From positions 62,001-126,000 of the forward strand of contig NZ_JACHXK010000012.1 in assembly GCF_014192105.1 (NCBI RefSeq): a DNA stretch of 64,000 nucleotides, read 5' to 3'. The stretch's first letter is position 1. Each line of letters starts with the position of its first letter. Made by a program: the position numbers and the translations under genes. Below are positions 52,179 through 60,956 of this stretch, in pieces. The notes beneath the pieces were generated by a model. That model had not been told where the DNA came from and made no database searches. It saw nothing but the letters and a program-made list of their open reading frames with translations. The DNA is from Paenibacillus phyllosphaerae. GTDB lineage: Bacteria; Bacillota; Bacilli; Paenibacillales; Paenibacillaceae.

Positions 52179-53165
52179 ATGAAGAATAAAAAAGGTTGGA
52201 GTTTATGGGGCGTTCTCGCGCTGTTGGCGGGCGTCGCGATCTACTCGGCTTGCACGGGCAGCATCAAAGTGAGTGGGCTTGAGCTCTTGAAGGGGCTCAT
52301 TGATGGAGAGAACAAACAGGTCGAGGTCATTCGCGATCTGAGGTTCCCGCGTATTATCGTCTCCATGTTGGTAGGAGCCGCGCTGGCAGTCTCCGGCGTA
52401 CTGCTGCAGGCCGTCATGCGAAGCTCGCTTGCGGACGCGGGGGTAATCGGTATATCGTCGGGGGCCGGGTTCGTATCGATCCTAATCGTTTCGCTCTTCC
52501 CGAACTGGTTTTTCTGGATGCCGTTAATTTCCTGCATTGGCGGGGGACTTGCTTGTCTGCTCGTCTTCTCGTTCGCATGGAAGTCCGGTCTGCACCCGAT
52601 TCGGATTCTGCTCGTAGGCATCGCGGTCAATGCGACGTTCAGCGGGCTAGGTCAATCGTTCAATTACCGGGGCAGTTATGCGGTCACGAGTATTAACCAG
52701 GCCGTCACTTCGATCTTCACGATGAAGAATTGGGGCGACGTGCGCATTATGCTCATCTACGGCAGCATTGGGCTCTTACTCGCCTTGCTCGTCAGTCCAT
52801 GGTGCAATCTGCTTGCGCTGCAGGACAAATCGGCCAAGAATGCAGGGCTCCATGTTCACCGCGCGCGCTTTATCATTTCGGGAATCGCCGTCCTGCTTGC
52901 GGCCGTCGCGACCGCGGTTGGCGGACTGATCGTGTTCGTCGGTTTGCTCGTTCCGCATATTGCGAGGCTGCTCGTCGGCTCCGATCACCGGATCCTAATT
53001 CCGTTCTCGGCGCTTGGCGGAGCCTTGCTGATCTTGACGGCGGATACGATCGGACGAACGGTGCTTGCGCCTGCCGAGATTCCGGCTTCTATTATCATGG
53101 CGGTTATTGGCGGTCCGTTCTTAATATTCATGCTGCGTAGGAGTGATCGGATTCATGGACATTAG
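52179..53165 (+). CDS. isdF: IsdF-like haem importer permease
   Basis: A 328-residue FecCD-family permease with about nine to ten helices. GAALAVSGVLLQAVMRSSLADAGVIGISSGAG and GGLIVFVGLLVPHIARLLVG are the family segments. It partners the IsdE-like lipoprotein and overlaps the ATPase gene by 11 bases. Confidence 0.9.
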   Translation: MKNKKGWSLWGVLALLAGVAIYSACTGSIKVSGLELLKGLIDGENKQVEVIRDLRFPRIIVSMLVGAALAVSGVLLQAVMRSSLADAGVIGISSGAGFVSILIVSLFPNWFFWMPLISCIGGGLACLLVFSFAWKSGLHPIRILLVGIAVNATFSGLGQSFNYRGSYAVTSINQAVTSIFTMKNWGDVRIMLIYGSIGLLLALLVSPWCNLLALQDKSAKNAGLHVHRARFIISGIAVLLAAVATAVGGLIVFVGLLVPHIARLLVGSDHRILIPFSALGGALLILTADTIGRTVLAPAEIPASIIMAVIGGPFLIFMLRRSDRIHGH

Positions 53166-53931
53166 ACAGCTGAACTTCGCGTATGTCCCGAAGAGCGGAC
53201 AACTGCAGCTGCATGAGATCGACTGCCGGATTCCGGAAGGGAAGATCACGACCATTATCGGACCGAACGGCTGCGGCAAGTCGACGCTGCTCGGCGTGAT
53301 GTCCCAGAATTACAAGCCGACAGGCGGGGAAGTTATTCTCGATGGCAAAGATATCGCCAAGTACAAAGCGAAGGAGCTGGCGAAGAAGCTTGCCGTCGTC
53401 CATCAGCAGAATGAGGCGCCGCCGGATATGACGGTCGAGCAGCTGGTCCGATTGGGGCGCATGGCGCACAAAGGATTGCTGTCGCCTCAGACGGATGCCG
53501 ACGAGGAAGCGATCGAATGGGCCATAGCAAGCACCAATCTGCTACCTAAGCGCAGTCTGCCCTTGGAACAGTTGTCCGGGGGCGAGAAGCAGCGGGCTTG
53601 GATCGCAATGGCGCTCGCGCAGCGGACGCCGATGCTATTCCTCGATGAGCCGACGACGTTCCTCGATATTTATTATCAGATCGAGGTGTTGGAACTCGTT
53701 CGCGAGCTCAATGCGTCGCATGGTCTTACGATCGTCATGGTGTTGCACGACATGAACCAGGCGATCCGCTATAGCGACCAGCTCGTCGTGATGAAAGACG
53801 GGCGAATCTGCCATCAAGGGACGCCGCGCGACATCATGACGGCCGAGCTTATTCAGACCGTCTATGGGGTTAAGGCGATCGTGCGCGAGGAAGAGAACGC
53901 AGGATTGAACGTCGTGGCGATCGGTATTTAA
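53155..53931 (+). CDS. Haem importer ATPase
   Basis: A 258-residue FecE/FhuC-type ATPase: Walker A GPNGCGKST, Q-loop VVHQQNEAPP, signature LSGGEKQRAW, Walker B MLFLDEPTT, switch His VLHDMNQ. Unlike its paralogue at 45642 it ends after the ATPase domain and has no fused monooxygenase. The ATG at 53155 is 11 bases past AGGAG; the frame beginning at 53143 starts in that ribosome site. Confidence 0.9.
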   Translation: MDIRQLNFAYVPKSGQLQLHEIDCRIPEGKITTIIGPNGCGKSTLLGVMSQNYKPTGGEVILDGKDIAKYKAKELAKKLAVVHQQNEAPPDMTVEQLVRLGRMAHKGLLSPQTDADEEAIEWAIASTNLLPKRSLPLEQLSGGEKQRAWIAMALAQRTPMLFLDEPTTFLDIYYQIEVLELVRELNASHGLTIVMVLHDMNQAIRYSDQLVVMKDGRICHQGTPRDIMTAELIQTVYGVKAIVREEENAGLNVVAIGI

Positions 53932-54088
53932 CGGATGTATGCGACTTTGATATTAAATGTAATATAAAGGATTTTCATTTTCGGCAAAGAGATATTTCTC
54001 TAGGTCTATTCTGTGCTGTGCTTCAAAATATCCAGTTTTAAAACCTATTTTCTTCTGGAAAAATATTAAACTTTATATAAAATATGGG

Positions 54089-54118
54089 TTGACTTACGCG
54101 GAGTTTGATAGATAAGAT
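54089..54118 (+). promoter_or_regulatory. Distal promoter before the hemophore-like gene
   Basis: TTGACT (54089-54094), 18 bases, TAAGAT (54113-54118), about 120 bases before the Fur box. The arrangement copies that upstream of isdC. The AT-rich 130 bases before it (53932-54060) hold no gene. Confidence 0.45.
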
Positions 54119-54237
54119 AGGGGTGTCACTGAGTGGTGCACGCATTCAGGACACATTACAGTGAAGAGACAATCGTTATGCGTAGGCCTGATCAGCCGGC
54201 AATGTCTCCGCCGCAGAAATTTTTTTTGCAGCCTCAT

Positions 54238-54252
54238 TGATAATGATTATCA
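54238..54252. promoter_or_regulatory. Perfect Fur box of the hemophore-like gene
   Basis: TGATAATGATTATCA, identical to the isdC Fur box, and the identity extends to 25 bases. A proximal promoter TTGCAG (54226-54231), 16 bases, TATCAT (54248-54253) overlaps it. Confidence 0.9.
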
Positions 54253-54278
54253 TTATCTTAACGTATAGGGGGATTTCC

Positions 54279-54402
54279 GTGGCACTCACAAGTACGGCTT
54301 GGGAGGGAGATGGATCGAGGAAACGATGAAGCAAGTACGGTCGTTCAACCATTGTTGTATTTGAACATCAATGCCAAGCAAGCTTGTGAAGTGAAATCAT
54401 AA
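54279..54402 (+). other. Two overlapping candidate leader peptides
   Basis: A GTG at 54279, 5 bases after AGGGGGA, opens a 16-codon frame ending at 54329. An ATG at 54310 after GGGAGGG opens a 30-codon frame ending at 54402, 31 bases before the hemophore-like gene. Neither resembles a known peptide. They could be leader peptides affecting translation, or chance. Confidence 0.3.
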
Positions 54403-54433
54403 CTATTTCGAAAATAAAAGGAGTGTTCTTCCC

Positions 54434-54889
54434 ATGAAAAAATCGAAAAAAACATTGTTTTCCTCGCTAGTGTTGTCTGTTGCTGCCCTTGCTCTTGCGC
54501 TTCCGGCGTCCGCCGCGGATCAGAACTACCAGCTGTGGAATCCAGCCAATAATGCAGTGTCGCACGCTTCTTCTTCGGTTGAAGGCCCGGCTGTCGTTAC
54601 AGGCTCCGGAGGTAACTACACGGTTCAAATCAAACTGAAAAACTCCGGCACATACATGGGCATCACGCTGCCAGCGAGCTACCCTTCCTTGAACGTAGAC
54701 GTTGACGGCGCTAGCGCAGGCGGTGACGGCGACTATGAAGTTTCGGCGACAAGAGTAGACTCCGGCGGTTATACAACCTTCACATTCAGCGGCTTGTCCG
54801 ACAATACGCTGAATGTTCCGATCGAACTGTCAACATCCGTACTCGGCATTCACAGCTCGACGTACGAACTGGTTATCGACTGGAACTAA
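54434..54889 (+). CDS. Free secreted NEAT-like protein, candidate hemophore
   Basis: A 151-residue protein with a signal peptide (1-27, ASA-A) and one small beta domain; no SLH, sortase signal or lipobox, so it is probably released. Hand alignment to the IsdC NEAT domain is good: NAVSHASSSVEGPAVV against DNVSMANDYFEKPAKL, then YTVQIKLKNS, a YxxFxFSGLSD strand, and HSSTYELVIDW against YDHDYTIRFVF. The Tyr that ligates haem in NEAT domains is His140 here, with Tyr144 kept; the helix Ser (Ser43) is followed by His44. Behind a perfect Fur box. No named family was recognised. AAGGAG lies 10 bases before the ATG. Confidence 0.75.
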   Translation: MKKSKKTLFSSLVLSVAALALALPASAADQNYQLWNPANNAVSHASSSVEGPAVVTGSGGNYTVQIKLKNSGTYMGITLPASYPSLNVDVDGASAGGDGDYEVSATRVDSGGYTTFTFSGLSDNTLNVPIELSTSVLGIHSSTYELVIDWN

Positions 54890-54911
54890 GCGATTCGCAT
54901 GAAGCAGATAG

Positions 54912-54945
54912 ACGAAGCGTGTCATCACGACACGCTTCGTTCTTA
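54912..54945 (+). terminator. Stem-loop after the hemophore-like gene
   Basis: A 12-bp perfect stem (54912-54923 with 54929-54940), loop ATCAC, poor T run. Likely a partial terminator, so the following giant gene may be made at a lower level. Confidence 0.65.
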
Positions 54946-55100
54946 CGTACTATATAAGCTGAACTATTGAAGCGAGCAAGACAGCGGAGCGGATGGAAAA
55001 GTATCACGCTAGAGTTGCGTTGTCCTAGTTCGAATCTCCAGTTCAATTTATATAGCCATCATACATGATGAACATATTTCTTATGGGGAGTGAGAACAAA

Positions 55101-58100
55101 GTGATTAGGTCTAGAAAGCCGTTTCGAAAAATATTGAGCATATGGCTGGTCTTCGCATTGCTGCTCTCGGTTTTACCGCTTTATCCTGACAATGCAGCGG
55201 CTGCTGAATCCGCTGTTCCTGAGGATGGCGTGTATACCGTCGATTACTTGTATTACCACAGTGACGAGGATTCTGTATCTGTCGCCAATACATACATGAA
55301 ATCGGCGGGTCAGAAAGGTACGTTGACGATTGAGAATGGCGTAGCTGTCTTCGAACATACCGTGACGGAGACGAACGCCGGTTACTTTCCTTACTTAGGG
55401 TATAGGAAGGATGGAAGTCCGAAGGCTACGATCTCTAATGAGGTTGTTACCGGAATCGAAGGCTATCAAGAAGTAACTCCGGTTGTCGGATCCGGCGAGG
55501 CCGCGGATTCCCTTATTCAATACAATGTCTCCGACATTACGCAGAAACTGGATATTCTCATGCACGTGAACATCACGGCATTGGGTTATAACCACTGGTA
55601 CAATGCACGGCTGTGGATCGATGTCTCGCAGGTCCGGTTCAAGACGCCAGGCGGTAATGAAGGCGAAGACGGTGCGCTCGAGAAGTTGACTGCGTACATA
55701 ACGGAAGCGCGCACGGCCCACGATGCTGCAGTCGAAGGCGAGAATTACGGCGACTATGCGGCGGGAAGCAAGGCTGCGCTGTTGACTGCGATTACAACCG
55801 CTGAGACGAAATTGGCTGCTGCCTCGGATAATGAGGCTTATACCGAAATCTACACGGAGTTGGTTGCGGCCAAAGTCGTATTCGACGCCGCTCGCAAGTT
55901 GGCTGATCATTCAGCGCTGCTGCCGATTATCACGCAAACCGAGCAATTCCTGGCTACCGCCAAACGTAGCGGGGAGACGGAAGGCAGCCCAGGCAGCGCT
56001 AGAGTCGTGTATATGGCTGGGGAATATGATGCATCAGCTATCAATTCGATGGCAACTGCCTTAACAACTGCAAAGGACAGAGTAAATAATCCTAAATCTA
56101 CGCCGGCCAATATTACGAATTCGATAAACGTGCTTACCAACCGCTTAAGTGCGATCGCAGGCCGTCAATACGTCAGCTTGGCTCCCTACAAAATCTATGC
56201 GCTGGATAATGGCGTGGAAGCAACTTCCTTGTCGCAGTATGCATCCGAGATTGGCAGCACGGTGACGCCATTGGTTCAGAGCGAACATGCAGAAAAACAA
56301 GAGAATATGCTTGGTTATTTGACGCTTTTGGTTAGACCTGAAACCAAAGTCCTCCCGCCTATCTTCGATGGGGAACTCTGGCATACCTTCCCGGCGGCGA
56401 ATGGCTATACCGTCGGTGACAAAGGCGAGATCTTCTTCTCCTACGGAAGTCCAAGATCCCAGACGCTGTCGACTGATACGCAGAATGTCTATCAAGTGTA
56501 CTTAAACGGTACGGCAGCCAATGAAGGCTGGGAAGGAATGGGCGCCATCAACTATACGGTTGGCGGAGTCGAAAGAACGGTCTACATCAGCTACAACGCC
56601 GAGGTTCTTGAAGCGCTCAAGCAAGCTGCAACGGATGCCGGTAAACTTGCTTTGCAAGCTAAGACTGAAGCGGCGAGCCAGGAAGACTACGATGCGGCCA
56701 AGACGGCGCTGCAGGAAGCGATTGCGGATGCTGAGCCAATTACGGCCAACCTGGCTTCCAAGCGTCCTGCGATTCTGACCGCGCAAGCTGCGTTGCAGCA
56801 AGCGGTGGACGCATTCACGCCACTGGCTAAGCCGGTAACCGATCCAGGTACCGTTCCGGGAACTGGCGTCGGAGTGCTGCCAGACGGCGAATATCCGATC
56901 GGCTACCATATTTACAAGGATGGAACGAAAGAAGATTCCGTCATGACCGAGTATGTGGACATGAATAGCGGCAAGCTCACGGTAGAGAACGGAAACTATT
57001 TCGTCTCGTTCAAGCTGAACAAGAACGCAGAAATCACATCGTTCAAGACTGAAGTTAACGGCGCGCTAGTCGAGACGCAGAAGGTAAGTGAGAACACCGC
57101 TGACAATACGCGCGTGGTCCGCTTCCCGGTAAGCGATCTGACGGCAACGCTGAATGCTTGGGTTAAAATTTATTGGGTGTTCGCGGCTCCACTGCCAGCG
57201 TACGATCATGAGTATAATGTCGACCTGGCCTTCGATGCGCCAGTCATCGAAGAAGAGCAGCATGACCTGAACTTCAGCGTGCTGCACGCAACGCAGGACA
57301 AAGCTTCGTCGATGGATAACTACTTCATCAAGCCTGGTAAATACAGCGAAGCAGACGGCAAGACGACGGTAACGCTGACGCTGAAAGACAGCACGACGGT
57401 CCCTAGCTTCAAAGTTGAACAGGACGGCGTACTGACGGAAACGACGGTAATCAGCACTGATACGGCTGCGAATACGCGCGTCGTTCAGTTCGAAGTCGCA
57501 GATCGGAACACGCTGCTGAATGCGCAGGTTCATGTCTCGACGGTAGCTAACGGGCAAGCGTACGAGATGGATCATAAGATTCGCTTGAAACTGTACACCA
57601 CGAATGCAACGGCGCTGAGCGCGAAAGTTGCCGAAGCGGAAGCAGCATACGCGAACGCAGCGGAAGGCACGACGGCCGGCAAGTACCCTGCAGCTGCCAA
57701 GACGACGCTGCAAGAAGCGATCACTGCTGCGAAATTAGTAGCAGCTAGCCAGGTTGCTTCCCAGCAAACGATCGATGATGCGGCGGCCACTCTGGGGCAG
57801 GCGCTCAAAGTGTTCAAAGCATCCGTCGTATTGGAGGAAGCCGAGTATAAGCTTTCCCTGCCGACATCAACGGCAAATTATTTGTCTTCGGAAGGCAAGC
57901 TGGATGTTAGCGACGGCAAACAAACGGCAACGTTCGAGCTGAAGGACGGCGTTACGCTCCAGAAGCTGCAAGTCAGACAGCAAGACGATACGCTCGAAGA
58001 TGCTGAATACCAGGTGTCCGGCCTCACAACGGCCAATCTACGGAGTCTTGTGTCCGCAAGCTTCCAGCGGAGCTTTGTGGCAGCGGCGGCAACGCCAGTC

Positions 58101-59663
58101 ACGGTTACGTTCGAAGTCGATCGGACGAAGACGTACGTGTTCACGGTACTCGAAGCCGAGCAGCAGCAAACGTTCGATCTTGCTTTCGCGGATGTAACGC
58201 CTGAGAAAGTCGATGAAGGTACGGATCCGGGCACAAGTAACCCAGGAACAGGTACAACCGACCCAGAACCAGTCAATATCCATGGCATTAAAGACGGCGT
58301 GTACACCATCAACTACCGATTCGTCGCGGATGAAACGACTTCCACATCCGTCATGAATGACTATGTCGTTCATCCTGGCCTTCTGACGGTTACTGACGGG
58401 GACATGGAATTCGAATTTATCCTGATGCAGAGCAAGGAAGTCGTTGACTTCAAGATCACTAGAGGCGGCAGTCTCATCACTCCGGCCGTGACGAACCGGG
58501 ATACGGAGAACAACACGAGAACGTACAGCTTTAGCGTGTCTAATCTCGATGACCGTATCCATGGCTGGGTCGACATTGACTGGCCGGAGATGAATTACGA
58601 TCATGAATACAATGTAGATTTGGTCTTCACCCGCAGTTCCCTTAAGCGCGTCTCCACGAGCGGCGGGTCCAGCGGATCAGCTGTGAAGCCGTTGTCCCAA
58701 ACGTACAAGGTGGGCGAACATTCCATCGAGTATGCCCTGCAAGAGCAAGGGAAGAAAGATAAATCGCTTGTCAGCGATTATGTGAAGCATCCGGCTGCGC
58801 TGATCGTTGAAGATAACAAGAGCTACCTGCAATTAACGGTAAGCAATCAAGAGGTTACGAATGTCGAGGTCGTCAGCGGCGGTACGCAGTCTCAGGCTGA
58901 GGTCGTCTCGACAGATGCGAGCAAGAACGAGCGAACGATCCGATTCGAAGTGACGGATCTGAAGGCAGTCGCTACGATTCGTCTGACGATGGCGGTTCCG
59001 TTCAAATTCGTCGGCGGCTACTTGGCTGACGTCGTGCTTGACCCGACTACGGTGAAGCTCGTGAAAGAAGCGGTAACGGAAGAGGAAGAGCCAGAGCAAG
59101 AAGAAACATCGACCGAGACGCCTACGGTGAACTTCTCCGATATCGGGAACCACTGGGCGAAAGCGCTGATTGAAAAAGCAGCGAAACTCGGCGCCGTGAC
59201 TGGCTATTCCGACGGCACATTCCGTCCGAACAATCTCGTGACGCGCGCTGAATTCATCGCGATGCTGAGCCGTGGGCTTAAGCTGACGGACAGCGCCAAT
59301 GAATTAACCTTCACCGACAAAGCAGCTATTCCGGCATGGGTGAAACCGCAGCTCGCAGCCGTGTACGAGACGGGAATCGTCAAAGGCTTCGCGGATGGCT
59401 CGTTCCGTGCCGACAGCACGATCAGCCGTCTTGAACTTGCCGTTCTGATGGCGCGCGCGCTGAAGCTGGAACTGGGCGCGAATGCGAAACCGGACTTCAA
59501 AGACGCGGCTAACATTCCGGCTTGGGCGCAAGCGGAAGTTGCTGCCGTCCAGCAGCTCGGCATCATGAAAGGTCAGGCGGGCAATGTATTCAACCCTAAC
59601 GCAAGCGCTACGCGTGCGGAAGTCGTTGCCGTCATTCTTGCCCTGTACGGCGATCAAGCGTAA
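55101..59663 (+). CDS. Giant multi-NEAT, FIVAR and SLH surface haem receptor
   Basis: A 1520-residue exported protein. Signal peptide 1-35; NEAT-1 about 38-175 (YNHWY, Tyr163); FIVAR-type helices about 185-330 and 505-580 around an unassigned beta segment; NEAT-2 591-715 (YDHEY, Tyr701); NEAT-3 720-833 (YEMDH, Tyr821/His825); FIVAR 835-905; a beta region 911-1040 with no clear motif; NEAT-4 1059-1180 (YDHEY, Tyr1166); NEAT-5 1195-1320 (FVGGY, ligand Tyr replaced by Phe1303); three SLH repeats 1343-1520. It should gather haem outside the S-layer. The GTG at 55101 has GGGGAG 10 bases upstream; earlier ATGs (55065, 55068, 55083) lack one. Confidence 0.9.
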   Translation: MIRSRKPFRKILSIWLVFALLLSVLPLYPDNAAAAESAVPEDGVYTVDYLYYHSDEDSVSVANTYMKSAGQKGTLTIENGVAVFEHTVTETNAGYFPYLGYRKDGSPKATISNEVVTGIEGYQEVTPVVGSGEAADSLIQYNVSDITQKLDILMHVNITALGYNHWYNARLWIDVSQVRFKTPGGNEGEDGALEKLTAYITEARTAHDAAVEGENYGDYAAGSKAALLTAITTAETKLAAASDNEAYTEIYTELVAAKVVFDAARKLADHSALLPIITQTEQFLATAKRSGETEGSPGSARVVYMAGEYDASAINSMATALTTAKDRVNNPKSTPANITNSINVLTNRLSAIAGRQYVSLAPYKIYALDNGVEATSLSQYASEIGSTVTPLVQSEHAEKQENMLGYLTLLVRPETKVLPPIFDGELWHTFPAANGYTVGDKGEIFFSYGSPRSQTLSTDTQNVYQVYLNGTAANEGWEGMGAINYTVGGVERTVYISYNAEVLEALKQAATDAGKLALQAKTEAASQEDYDAAKTALQEAIADAEPITANLASKRPAILTAQAALQQAVDAFTPLAKPVTDPGTVPGTGVGVLPDGEYPIGYHIYKDGTKEDSVMTEYVDMNSGKLTVENGNYFVSFKLNKNAEITSFKTEVNGALVETQKVSENTADNTRVVRFPVSDLTATLNAWVKIYWVFAAPLPAYDHEYNVDLAFDAPVIEEEQHDLNFSVLHATQDKASSMDNYFIKPGKYSEADGKTTVTLTLKDSTTVPSFKVEQDGVLTETTVISTDTAANTRVVQFEVADRNTLLNAQVHVSTVANGQAYEMDHKIRLKLYTTNATALSAKVAEAEAAYANAAEGTTAGKYPAAAKTTLQEAITAAKLVAASQVASQQTIDDAAATLGQALKVFKASVVLEEAEYKLSLPTSTANYLSSEGKLDVSDGKQTATFELKDGVTLQKLQVRQQDDTLEDAEYQVSGLTTANLRSLVSASFQRSFVAAAATPVTVTFEVDRTKTYVFTVLEAEQQQTFDLAFADVTPEKVDEGTDPGTSNPGTGTTDPEPVNIHGIKDGVYTINYRFVADETTSTSVMNDYVVHPGLLTVTDGDMEFEFILMQSKEVVDFKITRGGSLITPAVTNRDTENNTRTYSFSVSNLDDRIHGWVDIDWPEMNYDHEYNVDLVFTRSSLKRVSTSGGSSGSAVKPLSQTYKVGEHSIEYALQEQGKKDKSLVSDYVKHPAALIVEDNKSYLQLTVSNQEVTNVEVVSGGTQSQAEVVSTDASKNERTIRFEVTDLKAVATIRLTMAVPFKFVGGYLADVVLDPTTVKLVKEAVTEEEEPEQEETSTETPTVNFSDIGNHWAKALIEKAAKLGAVTGYSDGTFRPNNLVTRAEFIAMLSRGLKLTDSANELTFTDKAAIPAWVKPQLAAVYETGIVKGFADGSFRADSTISRLELAVLMARALKLELGANAKPDFKDAANIPAWAQAEVAAVQQLGIMKGQAGNVFNPNASATRAEVVAVILALYGDQA

Positions 59664-59679
59664 CATGTAGCCAGAGAAG

Positions 59680-59716
59680 CGAATGAGGGTGCAGCTGCTG
59701 CATCCTCGTTTGCTTT
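59680..59716 (+). terminator. Terminator after the giant NEAT gene
   Basis: GAGGGTGCAG (59685-59694) pairs with CTGCATCCTC (59698-59707, one G-T pair), then GTTTGCTTTT. Confidence 0.7.
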
Positions 59717-59798
59717 TGCATAGGGAGCTACAGCGAAGAGATATGCGAAGCTTCCGTATGAAGCTTCTGATACAGCTCAGCTAATAAGGAGGTGTGTG

Positions 59799-60635
59799 AT
59801 GCGAGTTATGCGACTCGGGACAATCGGGAAATGGCTCTCCTTGCTCGTCTTTCTATACGCTGCCCTTCGCATGATCGGCATCGGCTGGGAGTATTACGAT
59901 AATAGCCAATCGGTGAATGAGCTACAGAATCTATTCCATGAGCGACCGCTGCAAGCCGTAGCGTGGAATATACCGCTCTCTCTTCCTGTTACGCAGACAG
60001 GTGCAGGGGAAGAGGAACAACCGGCAGCGGTTCCTGAAGAAGACCTTTGCGATGATCGATGCGAGGAGCAGCGCGGCCGTTTTGCGCCTTTGCTCGAACT
60101 GAACCCGGATATCGTCGGGTGGATTCAGCTGGAAGGCAGCACGATCGACTATCCGATTGTTCAAGCTGCGGATAACGAGCGTTATTTGACGCTGAATTAT
60201 AAAGGGGAGCCCTCTTCGGCAGGCAGCATCTTCATGGATTACCGGAACGATCCGGGACTGACGGGCCGCAACACGGTTCTGTACGGTCACCGGATGAAGG
60301 ACGGTTCCATGTTCGGGGTGCTGAAGCATTACGTGGACCTCGATTATTACAAGGCGCACCGGACGTTACGTCTGGATACGCCAACCGACGCTTATGAGGT
60401 CGAAGTATTCGCGGTGTATACGACCACGACGGGCGTGAACTATATCGAGACGGAGTTCCGCGACGAATCGGCGTTCGGAGATTTTGTGCAGGAGATCCAG
60501 CAGCGTTCCATCTATGAATCGGATGTTCAAGTGACAGCGGATGACCGGATCATCACGCTCTCGACATGCGACTATTCGCTCGATCCGAGCGAGGGGCGGT
60601 TCGTCGTGCACGGGCGGCTGCATCGATTAGGGTAG
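59799..60635 (+). CDS. srtB: Class B sortase
   Basis: A 278-residue membrane-anchored transpeptidase: one N-terminal helix (about 10-30), a variable linker, and a sortase barrel with His164 (LYGHRM), Cys257 (TLSTCDYS) and Arg267 (EGRFVVHGRL). TLSTC, the helix between strands 6 and 7, and the haem locus all point to class B, whose substrate carries NPQTN/NPKTG, here IsdC. AAGGAGG lies 6 bases before the ATG at 59799; the GTG at 59796 is too close. Two cysteines in LCDDRCEE near residue 82 are unusual for sortases. Confidence 0.92.
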   Translation: MRVMRLGTIGKWLSLLVFLYAALRMIGIGWEYYDNSQSVNELQNLFHERPLQAVAWNIPLSLPVTQTGAGEEEQPAAVPEEDLCDDRCEEQRGRFAPLLELNPDIVGWIQLEGSTIDYPIVQAADNERYLTLNYKGEPSSAGSIFMDYRNDPGLTGRNTVLYGHRMKDGSMFGVLKHYVDLDYYKAHRTLRLDTPTDAYEVEVFAVYTTTTGVNYIETEFRDESAFGDFVQEIQQRSIYESDVQVTADDRIITLSTCDYSLDPSEGRFVVHGRLHRLG

Positions 60636-60701
60636 TGCAGCGGCGCGAATGGATTTGTATGCAGGCGCGCTCATATGGACAAGAGCATAGCCATTAGCAA
60701 G

Positions 60702-60733
60702 GCAGCTGATCACCGTGGTCAGCTGCATTTTTT
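60702..60733 (+). terminator. Rho-independent terminator of the haem island
   Basis: GCAGCTGA (60702-60709) pairs with TCAGCTGC (60719-60726), followed by ATTTTTTG. Confidence 0.85.
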
Positions 60734-60956
60734 GTATCCAATCGTTAATTAATTAAATTCGTAATAAATGTGCTTATGGCGCAATACTTATGTTTAACAG
60801 ATCGCTGTTTGCAGAGGAAGGGGGGAGGATTACAACACAGATTACAAGCCGGCAGTTCATATGGAAGCGCTTCACAACAGCTGAGCGATCAAAGTATGAC
60901 AATGATCAACTAGCCGTAAGAAGCAGGTATGCACATCAGCACAATGGAGGGATGAA

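Noticed and set aside
57831..58230. A sixth NEAT domain in the giant surface protein (residues about 911-1040)
   Set aside because: Some strands resemble NEAT, but neither the helix Ser nor the Y-x-x-x-Y motif is present; left as an unassigned beta region.
60864..60873. GAAGCGCTTC palindrome as a cre site before the PL4 lyase gene
   Set aside because: The core fits but the outer TG and CA positions do not; too weak to call catabolite control.
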